In this document: piece by piece, positions 8,259 through 16,897 of the stretch
How the letters are laid out: every line of letters begins with the position of its first letter
Numbering within the stretch: position 1 is the first letter of the stretch
NCBI GenBank assembly: GCA_043744255.1
Contig: JAYTVA010000062.1
Coordinates: forward strand, 12,330-76,329
Direction: 5' to 3'
Source: UKL13-2 sp043744255
GTDB lineage: Bacteria > Pseudomonadota > Gammaproteobacteria > Burkholderiales > Usitatibacteraceae
DNA length: 64,000 bases
Notes under the pieces: generated by a model
Database searches by the model: none
What the model saw: the letters and a program-made list of their open reading frames with translations, nothing else
Told to the model about the DNA's origin: nothing
Program-made: the position numbers and the translations under genes

Positions 8259-11200
8259 ATGGCTGTGAAAGGTGGATTTAGAGAGGCAGATTTTCAAGAT
8301 GGGATTTTCGTTCCATTTTTGACATCAACACCCGACAGAGGACTCGTATGGATCAAGGGTGATCCGATGCGGATGTCGCAGAGAGATCGAGAGCGATGGA
8401 TTTGCTCCGATGATTTGTTGTATTTCCTGCGTGAAGGAAACGAAAATAATCGAAGTGCGTTCGAAGATTTGCTGAAGCAATACCCCGGCGAGTCCGATTT
8501 ACTCGAGGACTTCGTTGCGCAAGCCTTGCTGCCCAAGCTTTCGTCTTCTACCAATGCCTCACGTGTGCTTCGTGAAACGATCGGATTTAAAGGGTATCAA
8601 TTCACCCTTTGGAATTCAGCGCCCAAGGCCGGTATGGCCCAATCATTGATCGACGATTTTTCGCGCAACCGCGGCCGACTTTTTACTGAGCTTAGCTTTG
8701 AGAGAACGTTTCCCAATGCTGGCAGCCGATTCAATCGGAGGCCTGACGCGACCTTTTTTGTCAACGGGCTCTACCTGGGCGCCGCTGAACTCAAAACGAA
8801 TCAAACCGGCCAGTCTGCCGCCGTCAACGGGCGCAAAAAGATTGCCCATGACTTGGTAGAGCTCGCAGCCATGGCGTTGAGGGAGGCTAGATCACTTTGG
8901 ACAAAATCGAGCGCGGCTCCATGGCCAGGTTATGCCAGTGACAGGTTGCCGGCTGCGGTTCGCAACAAGATCAACATGGACTGCGCGGTCTACCTCAAAG
9001 CCTGCCATGTCGTCTCTGTCGATATGGGGGCGTTGTTCATTACGGCCGATCTCGAGTGGGTGGTCCAAGAAGTTGACAGGGTGCTATCCGGTAAGAATGA
9101 AATTGTCGAGCTTAATCGTCTGCCTGAGCAAATTATCGGCAAGATCAGTCGAGCACCTGAAATCATGGGTATGACACCGTCAGAAACCATAGCGGAGCAC
9201 TTGGAGAGCATCTATTCACTTCGAGACGGTGTGGACCGCGATGCCTTTTACTTCAACCAAACATGGTCGCCAAATTCGAGCAACAAGCAAGTCGAGCCGT
9301 TGAAGCCACGCCCTGCGCAGCGCATGATGCTTCACCGCACCGTCAAGCGCGTTCGGGAGCTTTATCTTGACGAGAGCAAGCCTAAGATTTGCGAAGCGGA
9401 CATCAGGCGCGAGCTTACAGACCTATCTCAGGGGCTCTCTGTCAAAGAAATTAACGAGATCGTCGAAGAAAGCATGAAATTCAAGAATGGAGCCAAGAGC
9501 CATTCTGTGTTGCTTCAAGGCGCGGCGGGTCTCGGCAAGACCTACCTGATCGTTTGGCTAGCACAAGCCCTCTATGAGATGGGCGACCTCAAAGCGCCGA
9601 CCTACCCGTATCAGCCGCTGTTCGATTTGATCGTGCTTCTGACTGACCGCACGGAGCTTAGGCACAATATCGCCAAGGATGCAGCCAACCTCGGTTCCAC
9701 CAGCAAGATCATCGAAGAGGCCGAGACGTTTGCCGACTTGCGACGCGTCGTCGAAGCAGGACAAAACCGCATCGTCGTGGTGAACATCCAGAAGTTTGCG
9801 TCACTGAGCAAGCTGGCCAATGACGACCCCAAGTTATCTGCTTTGCTAAAAAGCAAGCGCGTGGCGGTCATCATTGACGAGGTTCACCGTAGCCAAGGTG
9901 GGGTAATGCACGACAACACGCTTGAACTATTTAATGACTGGAATAACCTAACTCCTAATAACAATAGGCGTAATTTAATCATTGGTTTGACGGCCACACC
10001 CAAAGGCGAGGCACTCGCCAGCTTTGGCGAATGGCGCAGGCCCGTCGCCCCAGGCGACCGCTACCGCTGGGCTCCATTTGCGGCCTACTCGATGGCACAA
10101 GCCATCCGCGATGGGGTAGTTCTCAACCCGATCCAGAGCGTCTTCAAATACACCGATGAACTTGTGTTTGATCTTGGGCGGCTCCAGTCGGAGGTGGACG
10201 CGAAGGGTCTGGGCGCGAGCTCGATAAAAGCACCGAGCGCTGATTCAGTGTATGAAAATCCAACGAGGCAGAAGCTTGTCGCTGAAAAAATAGCGGGAGT
10301 GTTCGTGTCGAAGACCATGATGGCTATCCGCCGACGCGGACTTCTTGTCGGTGAGGGCAAAGCCATGGTGGCATGTTCTTCGATCAAGGCTGCCATCGGT
10401 ATGCAGGCCGCCATCAAAGAGGCCATGCAGGCATTGGCGCTCGATCCTGGCTACAAGGACCGATCAGCCCACATCGCAGCCTGTCCAGTGCTGATCCTTT
10501 ACAGCGACAAGCAAGGTGAGGTTTCCTGTGCTCAGCTCAACGGTGGAAAGGGCCAAACGGCGACCCTCGCTGAGTTTAGACGCGAGGGTGTCGAGGACAA
10601 GGACGAGGCAGGAAAGCTGCGCTGCCGCAACGCCATCATCGTCGTGGTGGACATGCTTCTCACGGGTTTTGACGAAAAGACGCTCCACACTTTGTTCATC
10701 GATCGAAGTCTTGACGAAGTCGCTCTATTCCAAGCTGCATGCAGAATCAACCGCACGAACAAAAACAAAAGCGACTGCCTGGTCGTCGATTTTTCGCGCA
10801 ACGGTGTCGTTTCCAAAGGCTTGCCAGGAGTATTCGCCGAATACGGCGGCCTAACTGTGTCTAATCTTGATGCAATGCATATGAACGAGAAGATGGATGC
10901 TGCATGGAGGGCATTCTTTGGCGATAAGGACATCGGCGAACATTTCCGCACATGGAAAGCCACCATGTCGGGTGGCAAAGATCATCATGGCGCCGTCAAG
11001 CTTTCTGACTGGCTAGATCAACTCGTCACGGCTGACAAGTCGAGGGCATTGATGCTTAAAAAGGCTGCGTCAGCTTGGATTGGCTGTCGTGACAAGCTCA
11101 CAGCTCTGCTTGACTTTGATCGGCAGGGGCTCGAAAAGCATAAGGACAAGAGGCAAGTTTCGTTTGCCGAACAGGTGGTCAAGCACTTGGCGTCCAAGGG

Positions 11201-11732
11201 CAAGGCCGAAGGCGAGGATGTCGAGGTGTTTTTCGATGTGGTCCAGGTAGAGCAGACCGAGACTTTTGAGCTCGATGTGCACGGGGAATCTGGCAAGGAT
11301 CAGAATCATCAAGGAACGCGGGAATCGTCAGCCTTGACTATGGGGCTTGCCATTTCGGACATTGAGTCATCCATCGAGATCATCGATATTCTGAACGTGC
11401 TTGGCCTTGAAGAAGCCAAGAAGGCTATGGCCATTCAGATGTTAAAAGACTTTGTCGATGGGCTCTTCGCCGAGATCGCTGCGTGTGGCGAAAAGAGCGA
11501 TCGCGTTGGAAATTCCGGTTTTTATCGTAAGGCCCTTGCCGCGTGGCTTGCCGGGAAGTCCGATTTCCCATGGGATGAGCGCCTAGCCGAATTCGTAAAG
11601 CTATTTAATAAGGCGAGGTCGAGCGCAAAGTTTGTTGGAAGCGACTTCGCCCGCATTGCGCTCCCAGCACTGTCTAAGCGCCCGGAGATGCTTATGGATG
11701 ACTACGACCATTTTATCTCTAAACAAACTTGA
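8259..11732 (+). CDS. hsdR: Type I restriction endonuclease subunit HsdR
   Basis: ATP-driven translocating and cleaving subunit of the type I enzyme. It is 1157 residues from ATG 8259, which follows a GGGAGAA SD; a TTG three bases upstream is less likely. The N-terminal third is the nuclease region (ELSFERTFPNAGSRFNRRPDATFFVNGLY, then AELKTNQTGQ, fitting the D...ExK active site). The helicase motor has Walker A GAAGLGKT near 421-428, motif II DEVH near 540, motif III LTATPKG, and later RINRTNKNKSD in a motif VI position. The C-terminal part is a helical assembly region. With hsdM and hsdS it makes a complete, apparently intact operon. Confidence 0.93.
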   Translation: MAVKGGFREADFQDGIFVPFLTSTPDRGLVWIKGDPMRMSQRDRERWICSDDLLYFLREGNENNRSAFEDLLKQYPGESDLLEDFVAQALLPKLSSSTNASRVLRETIGFKGYQFTLWNSAPKAGMAQSLIDDFSRNRGRLFTELSFERTFPNAGSRFNRRPDATFFVNGLYLGAAELKTNQTGQSAAVNGRKKIAHDLVELAAMALREARSLWTKSSAAPWPGYASDRLPAAVRNKINMDCAVYLKACHVVSVDMGALFITADLEWVVQEVDRVLSGKNEIVELNRLPEQIIGKISRAPEIMGMTPSETIAEHLESIYSLRDGVDRDAFYFNQTWSPNSSNKQVEPLKPRPAQRMMLHRTVKRVRELYLDESKPKICEADIRRELTDLSQGLSVKEINEIVEESMKFKNGAKSHSVLLQGAAGLGKTYLIVWLAQALYEMGDLKAPTYPYQPLFDLIVLLTDRTELRHNIAKDAANLGSTSKIIEEAETFADLRRVVEAGQNRIVVVNIQKFASLSKLANDDPKLSALLKSKRVAVIIDEVHRSQGGVMHDNTLELFNDWNNLTPNNNRRNLIIGLTATPKGEALASFGEWRRPVAPGDRYRWAPFAAYSMAQAIRDGVVLNPIQSVFKYTDELVFDLGRLQSEVDAKGLGASSIKAPSADSVYENPTRQKLVAEKIAGVFVSKTMMAIRRRGLLVGEGKAMVACSSIKAAIGMQAAIKEAMQALALDPGYKDRSAHIAACPVLILYSDKQGEVSCAQLNGGKGQTATLAEFRREGVEDKDEAGKLRCRNAIIVVVDMLLTGFDEKTLHTLFIDRSLDEVALFQAACRINRTNKNKSDCLVVDFSRNGVVSKGLPGVFAEYGGLTVSNLDAMHMNEKMDAAWRAFFGDKDIGEHFRTWKATMSGGKDHHGAVKLSDWLDQLVTADKSRALMLKKAASAWIGCRDKLTALLDFDRQGLEKHKDKRQVSFAEQVVKHLASKGKAEGEDVEVFFDVVQVEQTETFELDVHGESGKDQNHQGTRESSALTMGLAISDIESSIEIIDILNVLGLEEAKKAMAIQMLKDFVDGLFAEIAACGEKSDRVGNSGFYRKALAAWLAGKSDFPWDERLAEFVKLFNKARSSAKFVGSDFARIALPALSKRPEMLMDDYDHFISKQT

Positions 11733-11825
11733 TATGGGGACCTGTCATATGAGCGAAATGCTGCCGACCAATGGATTTGTTTGATTAAGGTCTTCTTGTT
11801 AAATTTTTCTGAAATGGAGAGGATG

Positions 11826-12338
11826 ATGGATAAAAAGCAATTGATACAAGTTATGGCGGCTATGTTGAATCAACTGGCAACGACCGGAGCATTCATTGGG
11901 CAGGAACCCTACAAGTCAGATTTATATCAATTATTTTTAATAGCAGCTAACCAAGATTTTGATATTGATTTTGGCTTGTCTAATATGCACGCCGACAAGT
12001 TGCTTGTTGATTTAATCGCTGAAGGAGTGCCAAATTCAGACGGCAATTTACAACTTGTTTGGGTGATGTGGGAAGAGTGGTCTTTTTGCTACCGCAAGAA
12101 GTCGCTGGTTCCAAGCGACGATGGAAAGGTAGTTGCTCACTTCGTATCATTAAACGATGGTAAGACGTTTGCTTTTGTTAGTGATGGATACCCAGCGACG
12201 GTTCGGATGTCCTTGCTTGGAATGAAGCCGTTAAATAGTAAGCCGGCGGTGCTTGAAGCTCCAAAATATAGTTTCCCACTGAATGGGCCGCTGACCTCTA
12301 CTTTTTTCTATAACGGATTTTTCTTTAAGGCGGACTAA
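11826..12338 (+). CDS. Unknown protein between hsdR and the second defence operon
   Basis: I do not recognise this ~170-residue protein. It begins with a helical segment rich in Met, Gln and Leu (MDKKQLIQVMAAMLNQLATTG), then aromatic, acidic regions with WVMWEEWSFCY near the middle. No membrane segment or known catalytic motif is evident. The longest frame starts at TTG 11781, but ATG 11826 has GGAG (11816-11819) at good spacing. It is AT-rich like hsdS, lies 93 bp after hsdR and about 115 bp before the WYL gene, and shares their strand. It could be a third component of either neighbouring defence unit or an independent cargo gene. Confidence 0.6.
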   Translation: MDKKQLIQVMAAMLNQLATTGAFIGQEPYKSDLYQLFLIAANQDFDIDFGLSNMHADKLLVDLIAEGVPNSDGNLQLVWVMWEEWSFCYRKKSLVPSDDGKVVAHFVSLNDGKTFAFVSDGYPATVRMSLLGMKPLNSKPAVLEAPKYSFPLNGPLTSTFFYNGFFFKAD

Positions 12339-12452
12339 GGTGCATCTTTCAGTGAGAAATGGTTCCGTATCAAAATGATGAGTGTGGTATCCTCTTTCTG
12401 ATCGGCGCTTTCCTTGCTTCGCCGACGGGCGGGAGGCCCGAGAAAGGGGCTT

Positions 12453-13379
12453 TTGGCCAGCACATTGGATGTTTCGCAGAACCAGCGCGAGCGACTCGCG
12501 TTTTTGGAGCTGCGCGCGTTCTTCACAGGTGAGCTTCGCAGGGGAGACATCGAGGCGCGGTTCGGCATCAAGCCAGCAGCGGCGTCCCGCGACCTGAGTC
12601 TGTATAGGGAAGTCGCGCCCCACAACCTCGACTACGACCAGGCCTCGCGCTGCTACCGGCCGAGCTCCTCCTTCAAGCCCTTCAATGAATTTCACCCTGA
12701 GCGCGTGCTCGCGTGGTTCTTGCAAGGCTTTGGCGATGGGCTAGACCTTGGTTTGAAGCAAGCGGCACCGTGCGAAGGTCCCGGCCAACTCGTGCGGCCC
12801 GACATGGAGGTGCTAGGCGCCATCACCCGATCCATGTGTGCGAAGAAGGCTCTTCGCGTGAGTTATCTGTCGCTGTCGTCAGGTCCAAAGAATCGTGAGA
12901 TCGTGCCTGTGGCGTTAGCCGACAACGGGCTGCGTTGGCATGTGCGCTCTTTTGATCGCGAACGCGGGCGGTTCAATGACTTCGTCTTGACTCGCATTGC
13001 GAAGGCTCATGAGATAGAGGGAGACGTGGCCGAAACCGAGCTGCTAACTGCCGACGAGCAGTGGGCGCGGATGGTGGACATGGAGCTGGTGGCTCACCCT
13101 GGCATCAAGCAGCCCAAGGCGGTCGAGGCAGATTACGGATTGACCGAGGGCGTCTTGAAGGTCAAAGCGCGCGCGGCTCTTGCGGGTTACGTGCTCCGGC
13201 GCTGGTCAGTCGATTCAAGCCTGCATCACAGACTTGATCCATCCTCACATCACCTTTGGCTGCGCAACCCTCAGGCGCTCTATGGCGTCGAAAGTGCCGC
13301 TTTGGCGCCAGGCTTTGAGGCCGACATTGCCGCGACTGCCTACGCGGCCGGAAGTAATAAATCAGGGGACAAAAAATGA
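12453..13379 (+). CDS. WYL-domain transcriptional regulator of the defence operon
   Basis: Probable ligand-responsive repressor of the genes downstream. An N-terminal winged helix (LAFLELRAFFTGELRRGD, FGIKPAAASRDLSLYRE) is followed by a WYL-type domain (ALRVSYLSLSSG, NREIVPVALADNGLRWHVRSFD, FVLTRI) and a C-terminal extension. This layout matches regulators found at the head of BREX, DISARM-like and CBASS loci (BrxR/CapW type). No ATG start exists in frame. TTG 12453 is preceded by AAAGGGG; TTG 12414 is the upstream alternative. Its stop overlaps the next start as ATGA (13376-13379), so it is co-translated with the helicase. Confidence 0.8.
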   Translation: MASTLDVSQNQRERLAFLELRAFFTGELRRGDIEARFGIKPAAASRDLSLYREVAPHNLDYDQASRCYRPSSSFKPFNEFHPERVLAWFLQGFGDGLDLGLKQAAPCEGPGQLVRPDMEVLGAITRSMCAKKALRVSYLSLSSGPKNREIVPVALADNGLRWHVRSFDRERGRFNDFVLTRIAKAHEIEGDVAETELLTADEQWARMVDMELVAHPGIKQPKAVEADYGLTEGVLKVKARAALAGYVLRRWSVDSSLHHRLDPSSHHLWLRNPQALYGVESAALAPGFEADIAATAYAAGSNKSGDKK

Positions 13380-16300
13380 AACTCGAATCCATCGCCAAAG
13401 GAGCGTTGGTCTCTGGCATTGAGGAGGGACGAGTCGTCCGAGTGGTGAGTGCCGACCCCTTGGGTGATAACGCTGTCACTGTCGTCTACAAGGCTGATGA
13501 TGGCCGCTTAGGCGAGCGTGTGCTCTTTCGCTCCAACGAGTCTGAGCTAAGCATCGCGTCGATTGGGCGTCCTTGGAGCTTTGACGCGGACGGCGCGGAC
13601 TTCAAGCTCGCTGCCGAGGCATATCGGATCAACCTCGCCCACTTGTTTGATCCGATGATGGCGGTCCACACGTCCAACGTGGAGCCCCTCCCGCACCAGA
13701 TCACCGCTGTCTATGAGTCCATGCTGCCAAGGCAGCCACTTCGTTATGTGCTGGCCGACGATCCGGGAGCAGGCAAGACCATCATGGCGGGCTTGCTGAT
13801 TCGCGAGCTGCTAATGCGGGCAGACGCCCAGCGCATCTTGATCGTGTCGCCGGGGAGCTTGGTGGAGCAGTGGCAGGATGAAATGTTCGAAAAGTTCGGG
13901 CTGTCCTTCTCGCTGTTCAGCCGCGATCTCATGGATCAAAGCCGCAGCGGAAACGCATTCGACGACCACAACTTGCTCGTGGCCCGGCTCGATCAACTCT
14001 CCCGCAGCGAAGAGCTTCAAGAAAAAATTCGCAATTCGCACTGGGACTTGATCGTGGTTGACGAAGCCCACAAGCTTTCGGCCACTTGGTATGGCACCAA
14101 GATCAATGAGACCAAGCGCTTTAAGCTAGGCCAGTTATTGGGCTCGGTCACGCGCCACTTCCTGCTGATGACGGCTACGCCGCACAACGGCAAGGAAGAA
14201 GACTTCCAGCTCTTCATGTCGCTGCTGGACTCGGACCGCTTCTACGGAAAATTCCGCGATGGCGCTCACAAGGTCGATGTCACGGACCTCATGCGGCGCA
14301 TGGTCAAGGAAGACCTTTTGAAGTTTGACGGCACCCGTCTCTTCCCTGAGCGTAGGGCCTACACCGCGAACTACAAGCTGTCGGAGGCCGAGGCTCAGCT
14401 CTACAACGACGTGACGACCTACGTCAAAGAAGAGATGAACCGGGCCGACAAACTCGACGGCAAGCGCAAGCGAACCGTCGGCTTTGCGTTGACGGCATTG
14501 CAGCGCCGATTGGCCTCAAGCCCCGAGGCGATCTACCAATCGTTAAAGCGTCGGCGCGAGAAGTTGAAGCGCCGCATCGAGGAAGAGAAGGTCAAGCAGC
14601 GTGGCGGTGGCATGTCCATGGCAGAAACCTATGCCACAAAAGCATCCGAGGACATTTGGGACTCTGCTGACGACATGGCTCCGGAGGACTACGAGGAATT
14701 CGAGGAGGAGGTCGTCGATCAAGCCACCGCAGCCCAGACCATCGCTGAGCTCGAAGCCGAAGTTTTTACTCTTGGGCACCTCGAAGAGCAGGCCAAGACC
14801 TTGGTCCATTCGGGGCAGGATCGCAAGTGGGAGGAGCTGCGCGAGCTCTTGCAGAACACGCCGGAGATGCGCGGACCCGATGGCTTGCAGCGCAAGCTGA
14901 TTATTTTCACCGAGCACCGCGACACGCTCAACTATTTGGCTGACCGCATTCGTGGGCTGATGGGCAAGTTCGAGGCTGTGGTGATGATCCATGGCGGCGT
15001 GCACCGCGAGGACCGTCGCAAGGTTCAGGAGCTGTTCCGCAACGACAAGGATACCCGCGTCTTGCTGGCCACCGATGCGGCGGGCGAAGGCGTGAATTTG
15101 CAGAACGCCCACCTGATGGTGAACTACGACTTGCCATGGAACCCAAACCGCTTGGAGCAGCGCTTCGGCCGCATCCACCGCATCGGCCAGACCCAGGTTT
15201 GCCATTTGTGGAACATGGTTGCCGCCGAGACCCGCGAAGGCGACGTGTTCCAAAAGCTTTTCGACAAGATCGAAATCGAGCGCAAGGCGTTGGGTGGACG
15301 CGTGTTCGACATCTTGGGCGAGGTTTTCGATGGCATTAGCTTGCGCGACTTGCTGATCGAGGCGATCCGCTACGGAGAGGACCCTGCGCGCAAAGAACAC
15401 TTGCGCGAAGTCGTCGGCACGGCCATGGAAACCGAAAAGTTGCGCGAGATCATCAGCCGCAACGCCTTGGCCGAAGAGGTGATGGACGAGCGCCGTCTCT
15501 TCGCGCTCAAGGAGGAGATGGAGAAGGCAGAAGCCCGCAAGCTCCAACCTTATTTCATTCGGTCTTTTTTCGCCCAGGCCTTCGAGAGACTCGGTGGCGA
15601 CTTGCGCCCGCGTGGCTCGGGCCGCTATGAGATCAGCTTTGTGCCCGCCACGATTCGCGAGCGCGACCGCCAGATTTCCGGCCGTGACCGGCGCAGCATG
15701 AATCCCGTGGTGACGAAATACGAACGTGTCTGTTTTGAAAAGAACAAGGTCCGCGTCGATGAAAAGCCCAACGAGGCCGTCGCGAGCCTGATCCACCCGG
15801 CCCATCCCCTGATGCAGTCGGTGGTGGATTTGATGACCGAGCAGCACCGCGGCAAGTTGAAGCAGGGCGCCGTCTTGGTGGACCCCAATGACGAGGGAAT
15901 TGATCCGAAGCTTTTGTTCCTGATTGACCACTCCGTCAAGGAAGGCGGCGAATCTGGCTTGGTTGTATCGCGCCGCTTGCAGTTCGTCACCATCGACCGG
16001 CACGGCCAAATCAGCAATGCAGGTTGGGCGCCTCACTTGGACCTCAATCCCATAGAGCCTGATCAGCGCGCGGTGGTGGCCGCAGAGATTGATGCCGACT
16101 GGATCAACAAGGACTTGGAAGAAGCTGCCTTGTGGCACTCGTCGGACAAGCTGGTGCCCGAGCACTTCGAGGAAGTCCGCGAGAGGCGCGAACACCAGAT
16201 CGACAAGAACCTCGCAGCGATTCACGAGCGGCTGGTCAAGGAGATCGACTACTGGTCAGACCGTTACGACAAGCTCAAGACCGACCTGTCTGCGGGCAAG

Positions 16301-16897
16301 GATGTCCGCCTGCCGTTGGAAAACGTCAGGCGCACGATTGACGAGCTGACCGTCCGGCTCGAAACGCGCACCAAGAGCCTGCAAGGCATGCGGCATGTGG
16401 TCTCTGGCATGCCGGTGGTGGTTGGCGGCGCATTGGTGATACCCGCAGGTCTGATCGCGATGAAAAGAGGCGAAGCCGAAGGCCCAACGTGGTCTGCCGA
16501 TGCCCAAGCCCGCGCCCGTGTCGAGCGGGTCGCCATGGCTGCCGTTCGCAAAGCCGAAGAGGCTAGGGGGCACCAGATCATCGACGTGTCCGCTGAGAAG
16601 TGCGGTTGGGACTTGACTGCCATTGTTCCCGTCGATGAAGGCAAGCTTCCGCAAGCCCGCCACATTGAAGTCAAGGGGCGATCAAAAGGCCAATCGACCA
16701 TCACCGTCACCCGCAACGAAATTCTCTACGGACTCAACCAAGCCGATAAGTTCATCTTGGCCATTGTGATCGTCGATGGTGACGACCATGAAGGCCCCCA
16801 TTACGTTCGCAACCCATTCACGCAAGAGCCTGATTGGGCGGTGACCAGTATCAATTTGGACCTCGCGTCCTTGCTCGACAGGGCGGAATCAATATGA
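13376..16897 (+). CDS. SNF2/DEAD-type helicase with C-terminal DUF3883-like domain (DrmD-like)
   Basis: Large 1173-residue superfamily 2 helicase or translocase. Walker A DDPGAGKT lies near 128-135, motif II DEAH near 228-231 and TATPHNG near 265. The second RecA lobe carries TDAAGEGVNLQ near 566 and RFGRIHRIGQ near 597, the pattern of SNF2/RapA-like enzymes. An acidic coiled-coil region (EDYEEFEEEVVDQ) separates the lobes. The C-terminus has an IEVKGR motif near 1097, as in DUF3883, a domain that resembles restriction-nuclease folds. This domain order matches DrmD of class 1 DISARM and helicases of other methylase-linked defence loci. ATGA overlaps at both ends tie it to the WYL gene and the methylase. 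Confidence 0.85.
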   Translation: MKLESIAKGALVSGIEEGRVVRVVSADPLGDNAVTVVYKADDGRLGERVLFRSNESELSIASIGRPWSFDADGADFKLAAEAYRINLAHLFDPMMAVHTSNVEPLPHQITAVYESMLPRQPLRYVLADDPGAGKTIMAGLLIRELLMRADAQRILIVSPGSLVEQWQDEMFEKFGLSFSLFSRDLMDQSRSGNAFDDHNLLVARLDQLSRSEELQEKIRNSHWDLIVVDEAHKLSATWYGTKINETKRFKLGQLLGSVTRHFLLMTATPHNGKEEDFQLFMSLLDSDRFYGKFRDGAHKVDVTDLMRRMVKEDLLKFDGTRLFPERRAYTANYKLSEAEAQLYNDVTTYVKEEMNRADKLDGKRKRTVGFALTALQRRLASSPEAIYQSLKRRREKLKRRIEEEKVKQRGGGMSMAETYATKASEDIWDSADDMAPEDYEEFEEEVVDQATAAQTIAELEAEVFTLGHLEEQAKTLVHSGQDRKWEELRELLQNTPEMRGPDGLQRKLIIFTEHRDTLNYLADRIRGLMGKFEAVVMIHGGVHREDRRKVQELFRNDKDTRVLLATDAAGEGVNLQNAHLMVNYDLPWNPNRLEQRFGRIHRIGQTQVCHLWNMVAAETREGDVFQKLFDKIEIERKALGGRVFDILGEVFDGISLRDLLIEAIRYGEDPARKEHLREVVGTAMETEKLREIISRNALAEEVMDERRLFALKEEMEKAEARKLQPYFIRSFFAQAFERLGGDLRPRGSGRYEISFVPATIRERDRQISGRDRRSMNPVVTKYERVCFEKNKVRVDEKPNEAVASLIHPAHPLMQSVVDLMTEQHRGKLKQGAVLVDPNDEGIDPKLLFLIDHSVKEGGESGLVVSRRLQFVTIDRHGQISNAGWAPHLDLNPIEPDQRAVVAAEIDADWINKDLEEAALWHSSDKLVPEHFEEVRERREHQIDKNLAAIHERLVKEIDYWSDRYDKLKTDLSAGKDVRLPLENVRRTIDELTVRLETRTKSLQGMRHVVSGMPVVVGGALVIPAGLIAMKRGEAEGPTWSADAQARARVERVAMAAVRKAEEARGHQIIDVSAEKCGWDLTAIVPVDEGKLPQARHIEVKGRSKGQSTITVTRNEILYGLNQADKFILAIVIVDGDDHEGPHYVRNPFTQEPDWAVTSINLDLASLLDRAESI

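Noticed and set aside
14543..16225. 560-residue open frame antisense to the defence helicase
   Set aside because: A shadow frame produced by high-GC codon use in the helicase gene. The helicase motifs are unambiguous on the plus strand.
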